DNA of 64,000 bases from positions 62,001-126,000 of the forward strand of contig NZ_JAEKMH010000002.1 in the NCBI RefSeq assembly GCF_016411825.1, in the 5' to 3' direction. The position numbers and the translations under genes were made by a program. The notes beneath the pieces are model-generated. The model searched no databases. It saw nothing but the letters and a program-made list of their open reading frames with translations, and was not told the origin of the DNA. This document shows, in pieces, positions 1-9,865 of the stretch; within the stretch, counting starts at the first letter, position 1; each line of letters begins with the position of its first letter. Source of the stretch: Devosia sediminis. Lineage in GTDB: Bacteria; Pseudomonadota; Alphaproteobacteria; Rhizobiales; Devosiaceae.

Positions 1-134
1 AGGCCGCCGGTCATGATGTCGGCGTCGGGCCGGATCGAGGCGATGAACACCCAGATGATCGGGAGGAGCACCAGGATCAGCGCAACCAGGGTGACGGCGT
101 CGAGCAGCCCGTCGCGGAGGCGGTTATCGGTCAT
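1..134 (-). CDS. Carbohydrate ABC transporter permease, MalG type (partial, N-terminus only)
   Basis: Only the first 44 or so codons are inside the window; the gene runs off the left edge. The product starts with a short polar stretch followed by a hydrophobic helix (DAVTLVALILVLLPIIWVF), as in the second inner-membrane permease of CUT1 sugar importers. Its ATG overlaps the TGA of the preceding permease gene (ATGA), indicating translational coupling. It would pair with the permease at 131-1027 and the binding protein at 1098-2372. Family is inferred mainly from gene order. Confidence 0.8.
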   Translation of the reverse strand, partial: MTDNRLRDGLLDAVTLVALILVLLPIIWVFIASIRPDADIMTGG

Positions 135-1027
135 TGCCGTCTCCTGAGCTTGAGCGAGAGGAAGGAGGCCACGGCCAGCACAAGCAGCATCACCACGCTG
201 ATTGCTGCGGCATAGGAGGGCCTCAAGTCGGTAAAGACCGCCTTGTACATGCTGATCCCGAGAATGGTGGTGGCGTCCTGCGGGCCGCCACGGGTCATGA
301 TCCAGGGCAGGTCGAAACTGTAGAAGGCGAGGATCCCGAGCACCAAGCCGATCACCAGCATGGTGTTCTGGATCGAGGGCAAGGTGATGGTGACGAAGCG
401 CTGCCAGTGGCTGGCCCCGTCCATTTCGGCGGCTTCGTAGAGTTCGGCGGGGATGGATTTCAGCGCCGCCAGGAGCGCCAGCACCATGAAAGGCATGCCC
501 TTCCAGCCGGAAATGAAGATGATGACAGCCAGCGCCATGTTGGGGTCGTTGAGGATGGAGCTGTTGCCGGCAATGCCGACGGCTTCGAGCAGCGCATGGA
601 TGGGTCCGGCCTCGCTGTCGAGCAGGAACCGCCAGCCATAGCCGAGCACGATGAACGGCATCACCCAGGGCAGGAGGATCAATGCCGAGGCCGCCTTGGC
701 CATGGGCGTGTCGCGGTTGAGCAAGAGCGCCAGCGGCAGGGCCAGCGCCACTTCCACCACCACGGTGCCGATCGTCCACACCCAGGTGCGCCAGAAGGCG
801 CGCCAGAGGCCCGCATCGCCAAGCAGCGCCTGGTAGTTGACGAGGCCGCCCCAGACCGGCTGCGGATTGCGCAGGAGATACCAGTCCTGGAACGACAGGT
901 AGAGCGCATAGATCAGCGGGATGACGGCGATGGCGAGGGCCACGACGATGGCCGGGGCGATCAGCGCATAGGGCAGGGCCACCTCGCCGAAGGGCCGCGG
1001 ATAGGTCTCGGGACTTTGGGTGGACAT
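131..1027 (-). CDS. Carbohydrate ABC transporter permease, MalF type
   Basis: Inner-membrane permease of a CUT1-type sugar importer, 298 residues. A short polar N-terminus leads into a first helix near residues 15-40. The EAA-type cytoplasmic loop that contacts the ATPase is visible (ELYEAAEMDGASHWQRF), followed by the usual helices. The ATG at 1027 (MSTQSPETY) is preferred over longer upstream frames because the upstream residues are Arg/Pro-rich and run through the intergenic gap. It lies 70 bp after the binding-protein gene and overlaps the next permease gene by 4 bp. The transported sugar cannot be read from the sequence. Confidence 0.93.
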   Translation of the reverse strand: MSTQSPETYPRPFGEVALPYALIAPAIVVALAIAVIPLIYALYLSFQDWYLLRNPQPVWGGLVNYQALLGDAGLWRAFWRTWVWTIGTVVVEVALALPLALLLNRDTPMAKAASALILLPWVMPFIVLGYGWRFLLDSEAGPIHALLEAVGIAGNSSILNDPNMALAVIIFISGWKGMPFMVLALLAALKSIPAELYEAAEMDGASHWQRFVTITLPSIQNTMLVIGLVLGILAFYSFDLPWIMTRGGPQDATTILGISMYKAVFTDLRPSYAAAISVVMLLVLAVASFLSLKLRRRQ

Positions 1028-1097
1028 GGGCGCGCCTTGGACTATCGGAATTGGCCCCGGGCGGGGAGAGTGGCGCCCGGGGCGAGGTGCGGCCGGC

Positions 1098-2372
1098 TTA
1101 ACGCTGCAGCACCGTGTTGATGTCCGTGCAGAGGTCTGCGGTGGCCTGATCGACATCCTTCTGGCCCAGGGCCACGGCCTGCACGGCCTTCTGGATGGTG
1201 TCGACTTCAAGCTGCCCCATCTGGGCGATGGCCTCGCTCGGATACTGATAGGGACGGGCGTCCTGCAACTGCTCGACGAACAGCGGATAGGGCTCCTCGG
1301 TCCAGGGCGCGCCCTGGGCCAGCGAAATGCTGCCGGGGATGAAGCCGCCGGCAATCGCCAGGTCCTTGAAGGCGTCGCCATGGGTGGCGAACATGATGAA
1401 CTGGCCCGCCGCTTCCTTGTTCTGCGACGCTTCCCACATCACCAGCGGCCAGCCGCCGAGGAAGCCCGAGCGGTTTGCCGGCCCGGCCGGCACCTTGGCG
1501 ATGGCCACCTGGTCGAGCCATTCCGGCTGCTCGGTCTGGAGGTCGCGATAAAGGCTCGGATGCATCAGGATCATGGCATAGCGCCCATCGAGGAAGCCGC
1601 GCTGGAACGTGTCGCCATTCATGCTGGCCGCATCGGGATGGGTCGAGCCATCCAGCGCAATGCCGGTATAGACGCTGAGCGCTTCCTTGAACTCGGGCGT
1701 ATCGAAGCCGCAGGTGCCGTCATCATTGAGCATGCGGGCGCCATAGCCCAGATACGCGCTCATGAAATTGTGCACGGTGAAATAGTCGAGGCTGGTGCCA
1801 AGGCCGATGCCATAGACGCCGTCCTCGGACGCCTCGGTCAGCGTCTTGGCGGCGGCGCGCAGCTCTTCCCAGGTATCGGGCGGATCATTGGGATCGAGCC
1901 CAGCTGCCTCGAACAGGTCCTTGCGATAGTAGAGCGCGCGGGTTTCGACGGCGATGGGCGAGGCCCACCACTGGCCACCTAGGTTGTAATAGCCCTTGTC
2001 GCCCGGCCAGATGTCCTCGGCGACATTGGTGCCGTTGGCCGCGTCATAGGCGGCGAAGGCATCGTCGAGCGGCGCGAGCGCGCCCGTGGCCTGGAACTGG
2101 GCCACCACATTGTTGCCCAGCATGGACACGTCGGGCAGGCCGCCAGTGGTCAGCGCCGTCACCAGCCGCTGCTGCTGCTCGGACCACGGCACGATTTCCA
2201 TGACGACATCGATGCCCTCATGGCTGGCCTCGAAGGCCTCGATGATCCCTTCCCATGCAGCAATGTCGTTGGGGTTGGTCGAGAACTGCCAGAAGGTCAC
2301 TGTCTGGGCGAAGGCCGGGGCAGTCAGCAGAAGCGAGGCGAGCGCCGTCGCGGTCAGCAAATGATGCCGCAT
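1098..2372 (-). CDS. Extracellular sugar-binding protein (ABC transporter family 1)
   Basis: Periplasmic solute-binding protein of 424 residues for the adjacent CUT1 importer. A clear signal peptide (hydrophobic core then APAFA, cleavage before QTVTFWQF) starts the protein, and the mature part begins with the VTFWQFSTNP strand typical of family 1 sugar binders. First gene of the transporter operon, preceded by a promoter and a palindromic operator at 2434-2453 and a LacI gene. An AGGGAGG ribosome site lies just upstream of the ATG. The neighbouring sugar-acid enzymes make a sugar or sugar-acid ligand plausible, but this is inference. Confidence 0.93.
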   Translation of the reverse strand: MRHHLLTATALASLLLTAPAFAQTVTFWQFSTNPNDIAAWEGIIEAFEASHEGIDVVMEIVPWSEQQQRLVTALTTGGLPDVSMLGNNVVAQFQATGALAPLDDAFAAYDAANGTNVAEDIWPGDKGYYNLGGQWWASPIAVETRALYYRKDLFEAAGLDPNDPPDTWEELRAAAKTLTEASEDGVYGIGLGTSLDYFTVHNFMSAYLGYGARMLNDDGTCGFDTPEFKEALSVYTGIALDGSTHPDAASMNGDTFQRGFLDGRYAMILMHPSLYRDLQTEQPEWLDQVAIAKVPAGPANRSGFLGGWPLVMWEASQNKEAAGQFIMFATHGDAFKDLAIAGGFIPGSISLAQGAPWTEEPYPLFVEQLQDARPYQYPSEAIAQMGQLEVDTIQKAVQAVALGQKDVDQATADLCTDINTVLQR

Positions 2373-2433
2373 AGTCGTAGATCCTCCCTGAAATGCTCAC
2401 GTGTTGCGAGCGCCCTTTCCTCCTCGAAAGGGC

Positions 2434-2453
2434 ATGTGTCATCGTTGACACAT
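2434..2453. promoter_or_regulatory. Palindromic operator for a LacI-type repressor
   Basis: Perfect inverted repeat with 8-bp arms (ATGTGTCA/TGACACAT) around a 4-bp centre. It lies between the LacI gene and the sugar-binding-protein gene, just downstream of the proposed -10 box, which is a classical repressor position. The flanking sequence repeats part of the motif (ATCGTTGACA, then ATCGTTAACA at 2456-2465). Assignment to the LacI protein at 2495-3547 is inferred from position. Confidence 0.55.
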
Positions 2454-2457
2454 CAAA

Positions 2458-2486
2458 TCGTTAACAGCGGATCTACGGCTTGTCAA
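2458..2486 (-). promoter_or_regulatory. Candidate sigma-70 promoter of the sugar transporter operon
   Basis: On the minus strand a TTGACA box (2481-2486) is followed after 17 bp by TAACGA (2458-2463). The -35 box is perfect and the -10 box is poor. The operator at 2434-2453 lies just downstream. Read from sequence only; no transcription data. Confidence 0.4.
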
Positions 2487-2494
2487 ACCTGTCG

Positions 2495-3547
2495 CTAGCG
2501 CGTTGCCTTGCCGGTGGACTGCCGGATCACCAGACTCGCGCTGAGAACGATTTCAGTGGGGCTTTCGCCGCCTTCGATCGCCGCCACGGCGCTGTGGAAG
2601 GCTTCCCGTCCCAGCGCCTCGACCGGCTGGGCGACGGTCGTGAGGCCAGGGGCGAGATGGGTGGCAAGGGTATCGTCGAAGCCGACCACCGAGACATCGT
2701 CGGGCACCCGGCGCCCGGCGGCATAGAGCGCCTGCAACACGCCGGCAGCGAGAATATCGCAGGTCGCAAAGATCGCCGTAGGCGGTTCGGACAGGGCCAT
2801 CAGCGCCTCGGTATGGAGCCGCCCCTCCTCGCCCGAGCCGCCGCTTTCGACACTGTAATAGACACCAAGCCGAACCAGGTCCGGCCGCTCCTTGATGCCA
2901 TGGGCCCGGATGCCGTCGCGATAGGCGCTGAGCCGGTCATCCTCGACCGATTTCTGCCGCCGCGCATCGCGCGCGTAAAGCGCCGGGTCACCCCCGACAA
3001 AGGCGATGCTGCGATGCCCGAGGCCCACCAGGTGATCGACGGCCGCCCGGGCGCCGACATAATTGTCGACCCGCACGCAGGGCGCATCGGTCAGCGAGCG
3101 TTCGATCTCGATGGCGGGAATGCCGGCACGCTCCAGCATGGCAATGCTGCTCGCATCAAGCGCGGTGCAGAACAGCACCGCATCGACGCGCTGGGCGATG
3201 AAGCTCTCGACGCCGCGCCGCTCCGTATCGGCGCTCTCGCCATGGTTGAAGATCATCACCCGATAGCCGGCCTTGATGGCCGCGATTTCCACCGCATGAG
3301 CCACGCCGACAAAGAACGGATTGACGGTGATGGCCGTCAGCATCAGGCCGATCGTATAGCTGCGCTGTGTCCGCAGGCCCCGCGCCACCACGTTTGGCTG
3401 GTAGTGCGTCGCCGCGACGGCCGCCATCACCTTCTCGCGCGCCGTCTCGGAAATGTAGCCCTGTCCCTTGAGCACGCGATTGACCGTCGCGGTCGAAACG
3501 CCTGCCAGGCGCGCGACTTCCATCAAGGTTGCGGTTTTACTGGCCAC
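2495..3547 (-). CDS. LacI family transcriptional regulator
   Basis: Repressor of about 350 residues. The N-terminal LacI helix-turn-helix is clear ([22 protein letters not shown], residues about 6-27), followed by a periplasmic-binding-like effector domain. The GTG at 3547 is chosen because a GCGAGG ribosome site precedes it and the HTH then sits at the usual place; an ATG at 3592 would add an atypical basic extension. It is transcribed in the same direction as, and just upstream of, the sugar transporter, so it is the likely local regulator. Ligand unknown. Confidence 0.92.
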   Translation of the reverse strand: MASKTATLMEVARLAGVSTATVNRVLKGQGYISETAREKVMAAVAATHYQPNVVARGLRTQRSYTIGLMLTAITVNPFFVGVAHAVEIAAIKAGYRVMIFNHGESADTERRGVESFIAQRVDAVLFCTALDASSIAMLERAGIPAIEIERSLTDAPCVRVDNYVGARAAVDHLVGLGHRSIAFVGGDPALYARDARRQKSVEDDRLSAYRDGIRAHGIKERPDLVRLGVYYSVESGGSGEEGRLHTEALMALSEPPTAIFATCDILAAGVLQALYAAGRRVPDDVSVVGFDDTLATHLAPGLTTVAQPVEALGREAFHSAVAAIEGGESPTEIVLSASLVIRQSTGKATR

Positions 3548-3645
3548 CTGGCACCTCGCCCGTTGTGAGCGATGTGTGGACCGCCAGGGCAAGGATGCAC
3601 AAGCATTTTGTGACGGCGGCGTGAACGCCGCGCGCCGGGCCTCGA

Positions 3646-4545
3646 TCAGCTCAGCCCATTTTCGGCGATAAAGGCATCGAGCTTGGCCTGCTGGCCCTCA
3701 GTCAGCGGCCAGGCCGAGGGCGGGCGCGTCGGTCCGCAATCGCGGCCCAACGCCTTCAGCGCCGCCTTGACCCCGGTTACGTTGGTGCCGTTCATTTCTT
3801 CGGCGCGGATGTCTTCGAAGGCCTTCATTCCTGCGATCAACCCATTGGCCTCTGCGAACTTGCCCGCTTCCAGCGCCGCGTGGATGGCGAGAGACCGCTC
3901 CGGCCAGACATTGATGAGGCCCGAGGTGAAGCCGCGTGCGCCCACGGCGTAAAAGGCCGGCGCCCAGATTTCGGCCAGCCCGCCGACCCAGACCAGGCTC
4001 GGATCGCAGGCCGCCTTGGCCTCGGCCAGTTTCAGCGGATTGGGCGTGGCCCATTTGATGCCCTTGACCTGGGGCAGGGCGCAGAGCTCGGCAATGGCCT
4101 TGGTGCCGATGGCGTCATTGCGCAGGTAGAGCATCATGGGCAGCCCGCCGGAGGCATCGGCAATGGCCTTGAGGTAGTCCACAGTGCCGCGCGGCGATAC
4201 GAAGGGATCGGGCGGCTGGTGCACCATCAGCGCCGTCGCCCCCGCATCGGCAGACACCTTTGCCAGCGCCATGGCGTCCCGAATGCCGCGCCCGATGCCG
4301 GCAAGCACCGGCGCCCGACCATCGACCAGCCGTACCACTTCGCGCACCATGGTTTTGGCTTCCTCGGTGGTCAGTGCATAGAATTCGCCGGTATTGCCGT
4401 TGACCACGGGCATGTGGAGACCCGCTCCCAACGCCCGATCAAGGATAGGCACGAGCGTCTGCGGCGCCACGTCGCCCTTGTCGTCATAGGGCGTGACGAG
4501 AATGCCGGAAATGCCGGTCAGGGCCTGGTCGAGAGTGAGTGCCAT
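3646..4545 (-). CDS. Dihydrodipicolinate synthase-family lyase/dehydratase (DapA/KDG type)
   Basis: Cytoplasmic TIM-barrel class I aldolase of 299 residues. The family phosphate/carboxylate-binding motif appears as GNTGEF near residue 46. The conserved tyrosine (MLYLRND) and the Schiff-base lysine (VKGIKWATPN) are also present. In sugar-acid pathways such enzymes act on 2-keto-3-deoxy acids, and the sugar-acid dehydratase upstream would supply such a product. The ATG at 4545 is preceded by AAAAGGA; a longer upstream frame reads through a palindromic repeat and is rejected. Aldolase versus dehydratase activity cannot be decided from sequence. Confidence 0.88.
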   Translation of the reverse strand: MALTLDQALTGISGILVTPYDDKGDVAPQTLVPILDRALGAGLHMPVVNGNTGEFYALTTEEAKTMVREVVRLVDGRAPVLAGIGRGIRDAMALAKVSADAGATALMVHQPPDPFVSPRGTVDYLKAIADASGGLPMMLYLRNDAIGTKAIAELCALPQVKGIKWATPNPLKLAEAKAACDPSLVWVGGLAEIWAPAFYAVGARGFTSGLINVWPERSLAIHAALEAGKFAEANGLIAGMKAFEDIRAEEMNGTNVTGVKAALKALGRDCGPTRPPSAWPLTEGQQAKLDAFIAENGLS

Positions 4546-4586
4546 GGTGTCTGTCCTTTTTATCTGAAGCTGCCCCACCCACTGAC

Positions 4587-4656
4587 TGTCATCCCGGCGA
4601 AGGCCGGGATCCATCTTGAGATTTCAGGATGGGCCCCGGCCTTCGCCGGGGTGACA
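4587..4656. repeat. Dispersed extragenic palindrome, GGCGAAGGCC family
   Basis: Two roughly 28-bp arms form an imperfect inverted repeat (TGTCATCCCGGCGAAGG... and its complement ending GGGGTGACA), each arm itself containing a smaller GGCGAAGGCC-type palindrome. It lies between the sugar-acid dehydratase and the downstream lyase, so it would be transcribed as a hairpin between the two cistrons. This element type is common between genes in alphaproteobacteria. Confidence 0.75.
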
Positions 4657-4691
4657 AATTGGAGTAAGGCGCGTGTTCTCATCACTGCGCG

Positions 4692-6434
<1,743 letters not shown>

Positions 6435-6456
6435 CGTATCCTCCACTTTCCCGGCA

Positions 6457-6472
6457 ATGTATGCGCATACAT
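6457..6472. promoter_or_regulatory. Palindromic operator in the divergent dehydratase/repressor promoter region
   Basis: A perfect 16-bp palindrome (ATGTATGCGCATACAT) lies between the divergent dehydratase and GntR-like repressor genes. Half-sites GCATAC recur at 6531-6536 and 6541-6546 within a tandem 10-bp repeat close to the repressor start. A central CG and 8-bp arms are typical of LacI-family operators. Binding by the protein at 6578-7606 is inferred. Confidence 0.65.
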
Positions 6473-6530
6473 CAATGCTGGTCAACCACCAGGATCGATC
6501 GCGAACGCCTTGCGCAACCGCAATGGAAGC

Positions 6531-6550
6531 GCATACAAGAGCATACAAGA
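6531..6550. repeat. Tandem 10-bp repeat containing operator half-sites
   Basis: GCATACAAGA occurs twice in direct tandem. Each copy carries the GCATAC half-site of the palindrome at 6457-6472. It lies 28 bp before the GntR-like repressor start and may be an autoregulatory site. Confidence 0.5.
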
Positions 6551-6577
6551 GCTGCATGGATAGGGGCGGATGAAATC

Positions 6578-7606
6578 ATGGCCGAGCGGTCCGGAAATGA
6601 CGAGGCCTTGCGCCGGACCAGCGTCACCATGGCCGAGGTCGGGCGGCTGGCCGGCGTGTCACAGGTCACGGTGTCGCGGGCGCTGTCCTCGCCGGAAAAA
6701 GTGTCTCCGGAAACGCTGCGGCGCATTCGCGATGCCGTCAATCAGACCGGCTATGTGCCCAATGCCGTGGCCGGAGCGCTGGCTTCCAGTCGTTCGAAAC
6801 TGATCGCGGCCCTGGTGCCCTCGATCACCAATATCTTCTATTCAAGCTCGCTGCAGGCCTTTTCGGACATCATGCGCGAGCAGGGCTACCAGATCATGCT
6901 GTCCGAGACCGGCTTCGACCCCGAGCGCGAGGAAGCGGCGATCGCTGCGCACCTGTCGCGCCGGCCCGATGCCATCATGCTGACCGGGGTGAGGCACAGT
7001 GCCGCCGCCCGCCGCATGCTGCTCAACGCCGGCATCCCCGTGGTGGAAGTCTGGGACCTGACGGAAACGCCCGTAGATTGCTGCGTCGGCTTTTCGCAAG
7101 GTGCCGCGGCCGAGGCGGCGGCGGACCTCGCTTTGGCCTCGGGCTATCGCCACGCTGTCACTGTGACGGCCGGCAATGAACGCGCCCAGCGCCGGCGCGA
7201 CGCCTTTGCCGCGCGGTTCGAGACGGCGGGGCACGGTCCCGTCGAACGGATCGACCTCGGACCCTCCGCCACTCTTGGCCTCGGGCGGGAGGCACTGGCG
7301 CAACTGGTCGAGCGGGGCCTGCGCCCCGGAACGGTGGTCTTCTGTAGTTCCGACCAGTTCGCCCATGGCATTCTGGTCGAGGCCGCGGCAAGGGGTCTCG
7401 CCGTGCCCAAGGACGTCGCAGTCATCGGTTTCGGCGATCAGGATTTTGCTACCGCCACCGAGCCGGCGCTGACCACGATCCGCATCGACCGCCAGGCACT
7501 CGGGCAGGCCGCCGCCACCGCGCTGATCCAGCGCTTCGCAGGTTTTCCCGGCCTCGATCCGGTTCACGATGTCGGTTTTGAACTGGTCAGGCGCGGTTCC
7601 GCCTGA
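6578..7606 (+). CDS. LacI family transcriptional regulator, GntR (gluconate repressor)-like
   Basis: Repressor of 342 residues. The helix-turn-helix is TMAEVGRLAGVSQVTVSRALSS near residues 16-37. The effector domain resembles gluconate repressor GntR (LVPSITNIFYSSSLQAFSDI; AGIPVVEVWDL). The ATG at 6578 has a GGGGCGG site upstream. It is divergent from the sugar-acid dehydratase and shares its operator region, so it probably represses that gene in response to a sugar acid. Its stop is 5 bp from a tRNA 3'-end fragment that marks the edge of an inserted segment. Confidence 0.9.
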   Translation: MAERSGNDEALRRTSVTMAEVGRLAGVSQVTVSRALSSPEKVSPETLRRIRDAVNQTGYVPNAVAGALASSRSKLIAALVPSITNIFYSSSLQAFSDIMREQGYQIMLSETGFDPEREEAAIAAHLSRRPDAIMLTGVRHSAAARRMLLNAGIPVVEVWDLTETPVDCCVGFSQGAAAEAAADLALASGYRHAVTVTAGNERAQRRRDAFAARFETAGHGPVERIDLGPSATLGLGREALAQLVERGLRPGTVVFCSSDQFAHGILVEAAARGLAVPKDVAVIGFGDQDFATATEPALTTIRIDRQALGQAAATALIQRFAGFPGLDPVHDVGFELVRRGSA

Positions 7607-7610
7607 GGCG

Positions 7611-7638
7611 TGGAGCGGGTGAAGGGCTCGAAACCCCT
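7611..7638 (-). repeat. Partial tRNA-Gly 3'-end duplication (candidate att site)
   Basis: Bases 7611-7626 are identical to 9582-9597, the 3' end (CCA, acceptor strand, start of T arm) of the tRNA-Gly gene, in the same orientation. Similarity continues, with gaps, through the T loop. An element inserted into the 3' end of a tRNA gene leaves such a copy at its far end, which fits this layout. Confidence 0.6.
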
Positions 7639-7808
7639 CCGCTGTACTATTGAAACCATTTAATAAAATGGGTTCGGAGCGGATTAGGTATCTCCGCAAG
7701 AATCCCCGCAGGTATCACCGCGCTGAAGCTTTGGTGCCGGCTGAATGACCTTTGATGTTCGGATGGATGCAAGGTGCTTCAAGCGCTGATCGACGAAAAC
7801 GCGATCAG

Positions 7809-8744
7809 CTACAGAGTTAGAGTCGGGGCGGGGCTTAAATGGGCCGAGACGCTCACGAGGTAGGCCGCTCCCGGGGGCACTTCACTAAGCTCGATAAGGT
7901 TGGTTTTCCCGCCCGCCGGCACAGATCCAGACTTAGGCGAGGGCATCGGGGCGCTGTTGTTCAGATGCTCGAGCAATCGCTCACGAGTGCCGGTCCTACA
8001 TTCATAGGACAGGTTCACGGCGGTGTTATTTTGTGCGGACACTTTGATCGCTCTAGAAAAGCGCGCAGTGCTCTGTAGCAATCGTGTGGGATCGACCCAG
8101 CGACGGATGGCGAACTCTACAGTGGCCGATTTTCCTGGCCCAATACTAATAGGGTAAGTTTCGCGAAAGGAAGGACCGGGGATAAACTGGTCCAGCGAGA
8201 CGTCTGCATCTCCTACCTTCATATACAGGACGCGAGCAGATGACCCTGGCACTTCCGTCGAAAAGCCTATCGGCTGGTTATACGTGCTTCCCACATCATT
8301 TATGAAATTCCGCAACGTGATCTTTGTCACGGTATCGAGGAGAGCACGAGTGCCGTCTTCCGCAACTTCCTGGAAGACAAAAGTCTTTTCTACAATCTCG
8401 GCATACTGCTCCGCTTCCTTGAACTTGCTCAGGAAGTAATCGACGTGTGGGCCCTCCTGCCCTTGCATCAGGATCTCCATTCGGCGCGATGATCCCTCGG
8501 CGAACGGATCGTCGAGCTGGGCCAAGGCGATAACCACCGAGAAGCCGAATAACGCCACCCCTGCGGCCCATGAAACGAACATTGGCTCCCAGAACCGCTG
8601 CCGGTCTGTAAAATCAAGACCAAGCGTCAGCATTACGACGGTCCAGATCGCAGTGATGAAGACCATCAGCATTGCGGTCCATGCAATCGCACGCACTTTG
8701 GGGTTTCGAAGGGCAGTGCTTCGCCAAAATTTCAATCGCATCAT
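7809..8744 (-). CDS. Uncharacterised membrane-anchored protein
   Basis: Not recognised. The product has about 311 residues. Two hydrophobic segments lie near the N-terminus (AIAWTAMLMVFITAIWTVVML and FVSWAAGVALFGFSVVIAL). A soluble, probably beta-rich domain of about 230 residues follows and would face the cytoplasm or periplasm depending on topology. An ATG at 8744 or 8741 or a GTG at 8771 could be the start; none has a good ribosome site. Base composition is lower in G+C than neighbours, and it lies head to head with another unknown membrane gene inside a tRNA-bounded insert. Confidence 0.6.
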   Translation of the reverse strand: MMRLKFWRSTALRNPKVRAIAWTAMLMVFITAIWTVVMLTLGLDFTDRQRFWEPMFVSWAAGVALFGFSVVIALAQLDDPFAEGSSRRMEILMQGQEGPHVDYFLSKFKEAEQYAEIVEKTFVFQEVAEDGTRALLDTVTKITLRNFINDVGSTYNQPIGFSTEVPGSSARVLYMKVGDADVSLDQFIPGPSFRETYPISIGPGKSATVEFAIRRWVDPTRLLQSTARFSRAIKVSAQNNTAVNLSYECRTGTRERLLEHLNNSAPMPSPKSGSVPAGGKTNLIELSEVPPGAAYLVSVSAHLSPAPTLTL

Positions 8745-8815
8745 GCCAACTCGCGCGAGGTTGCCGACCACTAAGCATTGACGTTACTAGTAGTCGGAGA
8801 AACAAAGAAACCAAA

Positions 8816-9559
8816 ATGCTTCATCAGCCACCAAGCATCACAGCCGGCTCGTACATCTCCCGCAAAACCGCGAAAACACTGGTATGGACCAGCTTCACAC
8901 TCGGCGCATTCATCATCGCGGCGGGCATTTGCTGGGAGCTTGTGGCCGTCGACGACGCGACAGACCGAAGATTCGCGGCGCTTTCCCTGTTCGGAGGGTA
9001 TAACAACGCGACGTCCTGGTTTCAGAGCGCAGGGTTGGTTGTCTGCGCCGTCATATGGTTCATGGCGATCGATAACTCGCGCGCGAGCAGTAGGCCGACG
9101 TTTTTCGTTATGCCATCAACGCTTCTTTACATGGCGATCAGTGAGCACACTAATCTTGACCATGAACTGACCTTTCACCTTGCTTCTGCAATCGGCACAG
9201 CCGGCGCAGCTTTCCACATCCAGATGGCAGCCGCCCTCGCTGCAACTGCCGTGCTTGCTACAATCACTCGCTCAGCACTCCTGCAATTTGGGTTTGCGGT
9301 TGCGCCTTTTGCCGCCGCCGCCGCGGTCTATATTCTAGGAGTTATTGGCTTAGATCTAGTTGCTTTCGAGGCTTCCGTCCGCGGTGCGTCGCCCGAAGCA
9401 TTGCGGGTATTATACGCGACTGAAGAGATACTTGAGACAGTCGGCGTATGGCTGTTCCTTGTTGCGAGTTGCAACCTGATCGTCGCGACACCTCAAGTCT
9501 CTCCGCAGGTATCCCCACAGGACTCGCTAAGTAAATTCAGCATAAAAAAAGACGTGTAA
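8816..9559 (+). CDS. Uncharacterised multi-pass membrane protein
   Basis: Not recognised. The product has 247 residues with about six hydrophobic segments (for example TLVWTSFTLGAFIIAAGICW, SAGLVVCAVIWFMAI, AAALAATAVLATI, FGFAVAPFAAAAAVYILGVIGL, TVGVWLFLVASCNLIVA). A short polar tail with a repeated PQVSPQ motif follows. The ATG at 8816 is chosen because the segment before it does not resemble a membrane-protein N-terminus; GGAGA is upstream, though rather far. It is divergent from the gene at 7809-8744 with starts about 70 bp apart, suggesting a shared control region. Function cannot be inferred. Confidence 0.6.
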   Translation: MLHQPPSITAGSYISRKTAKTLVWTSFTLGAFIIAAGICWELVAVDDATDRRFAALSLFGGYNNATSWFQSAGLVVCAVIWFMAIDNSRASSRPTFFVMPSTLLYMAISEHTNLDHELTFHLASAIGTAGAAFHIQMAAALAATAVLATITRSALLQFGFAVAPFAAAAAVYILGVIGLDLVAFEASVRGASPEALRVLYATEEILETVGVWLFLVASCNLIVATPQVSPQVSPQDSLSKFSIKKDV

Positions 9560-9581
9560 AATCAATCACTTAGGGGATTTC

Positions 9582-9655
9582 TGGAGCGGGTGAAGGGAAT
9601 CGAACCCTCGTCGTAAGCTTGGGAAGCTTCTGCTCTACCATTGAGCTACACCCGC
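9582..9655 (-). tRNA. tRNA-Gly (anticodon CCC)
   Basis: Read on the minus strand, the 74-nt gene begins GCGGGTG and ends CACCCGC-TCCA, giving a perfect 7-bp acceptor stem with encoded CCA. The D arm (GTAGCTC...), the anticodon loop TTCCCAA with anticodon CCC at 9621-9623, and the T arm with GGTTCGATTCC are all in place. Its 3' end is the apparent insertion point of the small segment to the left. Confidence 0.95.
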
Positions 9656-9827
9656 ATCGGCGCGATCAATGCGTGAAATCGCGATCAGCGTCAAGCGCGC
9701 CGCGCGTGTCTCCAGGCGACGCCTAGCGATAACAGTGTGTTGGCAAATTGCCCTCCGATCATTCGTTCATCCACGGGGTCCGGGAGGGAGGCCGGGTAAA
9801 ATCATAGCCTCTTGATTTGCTCAAGAA

Positions 9828-9842
9828 ACGCAAATATTGCGT
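9828..9842. promoter_or_regulatory. Inverted-repeat operator candidate upstream of LacI gene
   Basis: ACGCAA and TTGCGT arms flank a 3-bp ATA centre, 23 bp before the LacI-family start at 9866. The same TTGCGT word recurs several times downstream of that gene, ahead of the heparinase-family gene. Autoregulation is inferred. Confidence 0.45.
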
Positions 9843-9865
9843 AAAGGCATCGAGGGGGAACCGCT

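Larger units (their letters stand above)
7611..9597. mobile_element. Candidate small genomic insert downstream of tRNA-Gly
   Basis: A segment of about 2 kb is bounded by a 16-bp direct repeat of the tRNA-Gly(CCC) 3' end. Inside are two divergent genes of unknown function and visibly lower G+C: hand-counted samples are near 50%, against well over 60% on either side. No integrase or transposase is present, so it would be a decayed or non-autonomous insert. Mobility is inferred from structure only. Confidence 0.45.

Noticed and set aside
7688..9519. Similar words TCTCCGCA...CCGCAGGTAT near both ends of the tRNA-bounded insert
   Set aside because: The match is short and degenerate (7691-7715 versus 9500-9516), and one copy is coding sequence for a PQVSPQ repeat. 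Not strong enough to call a second pair of ends.
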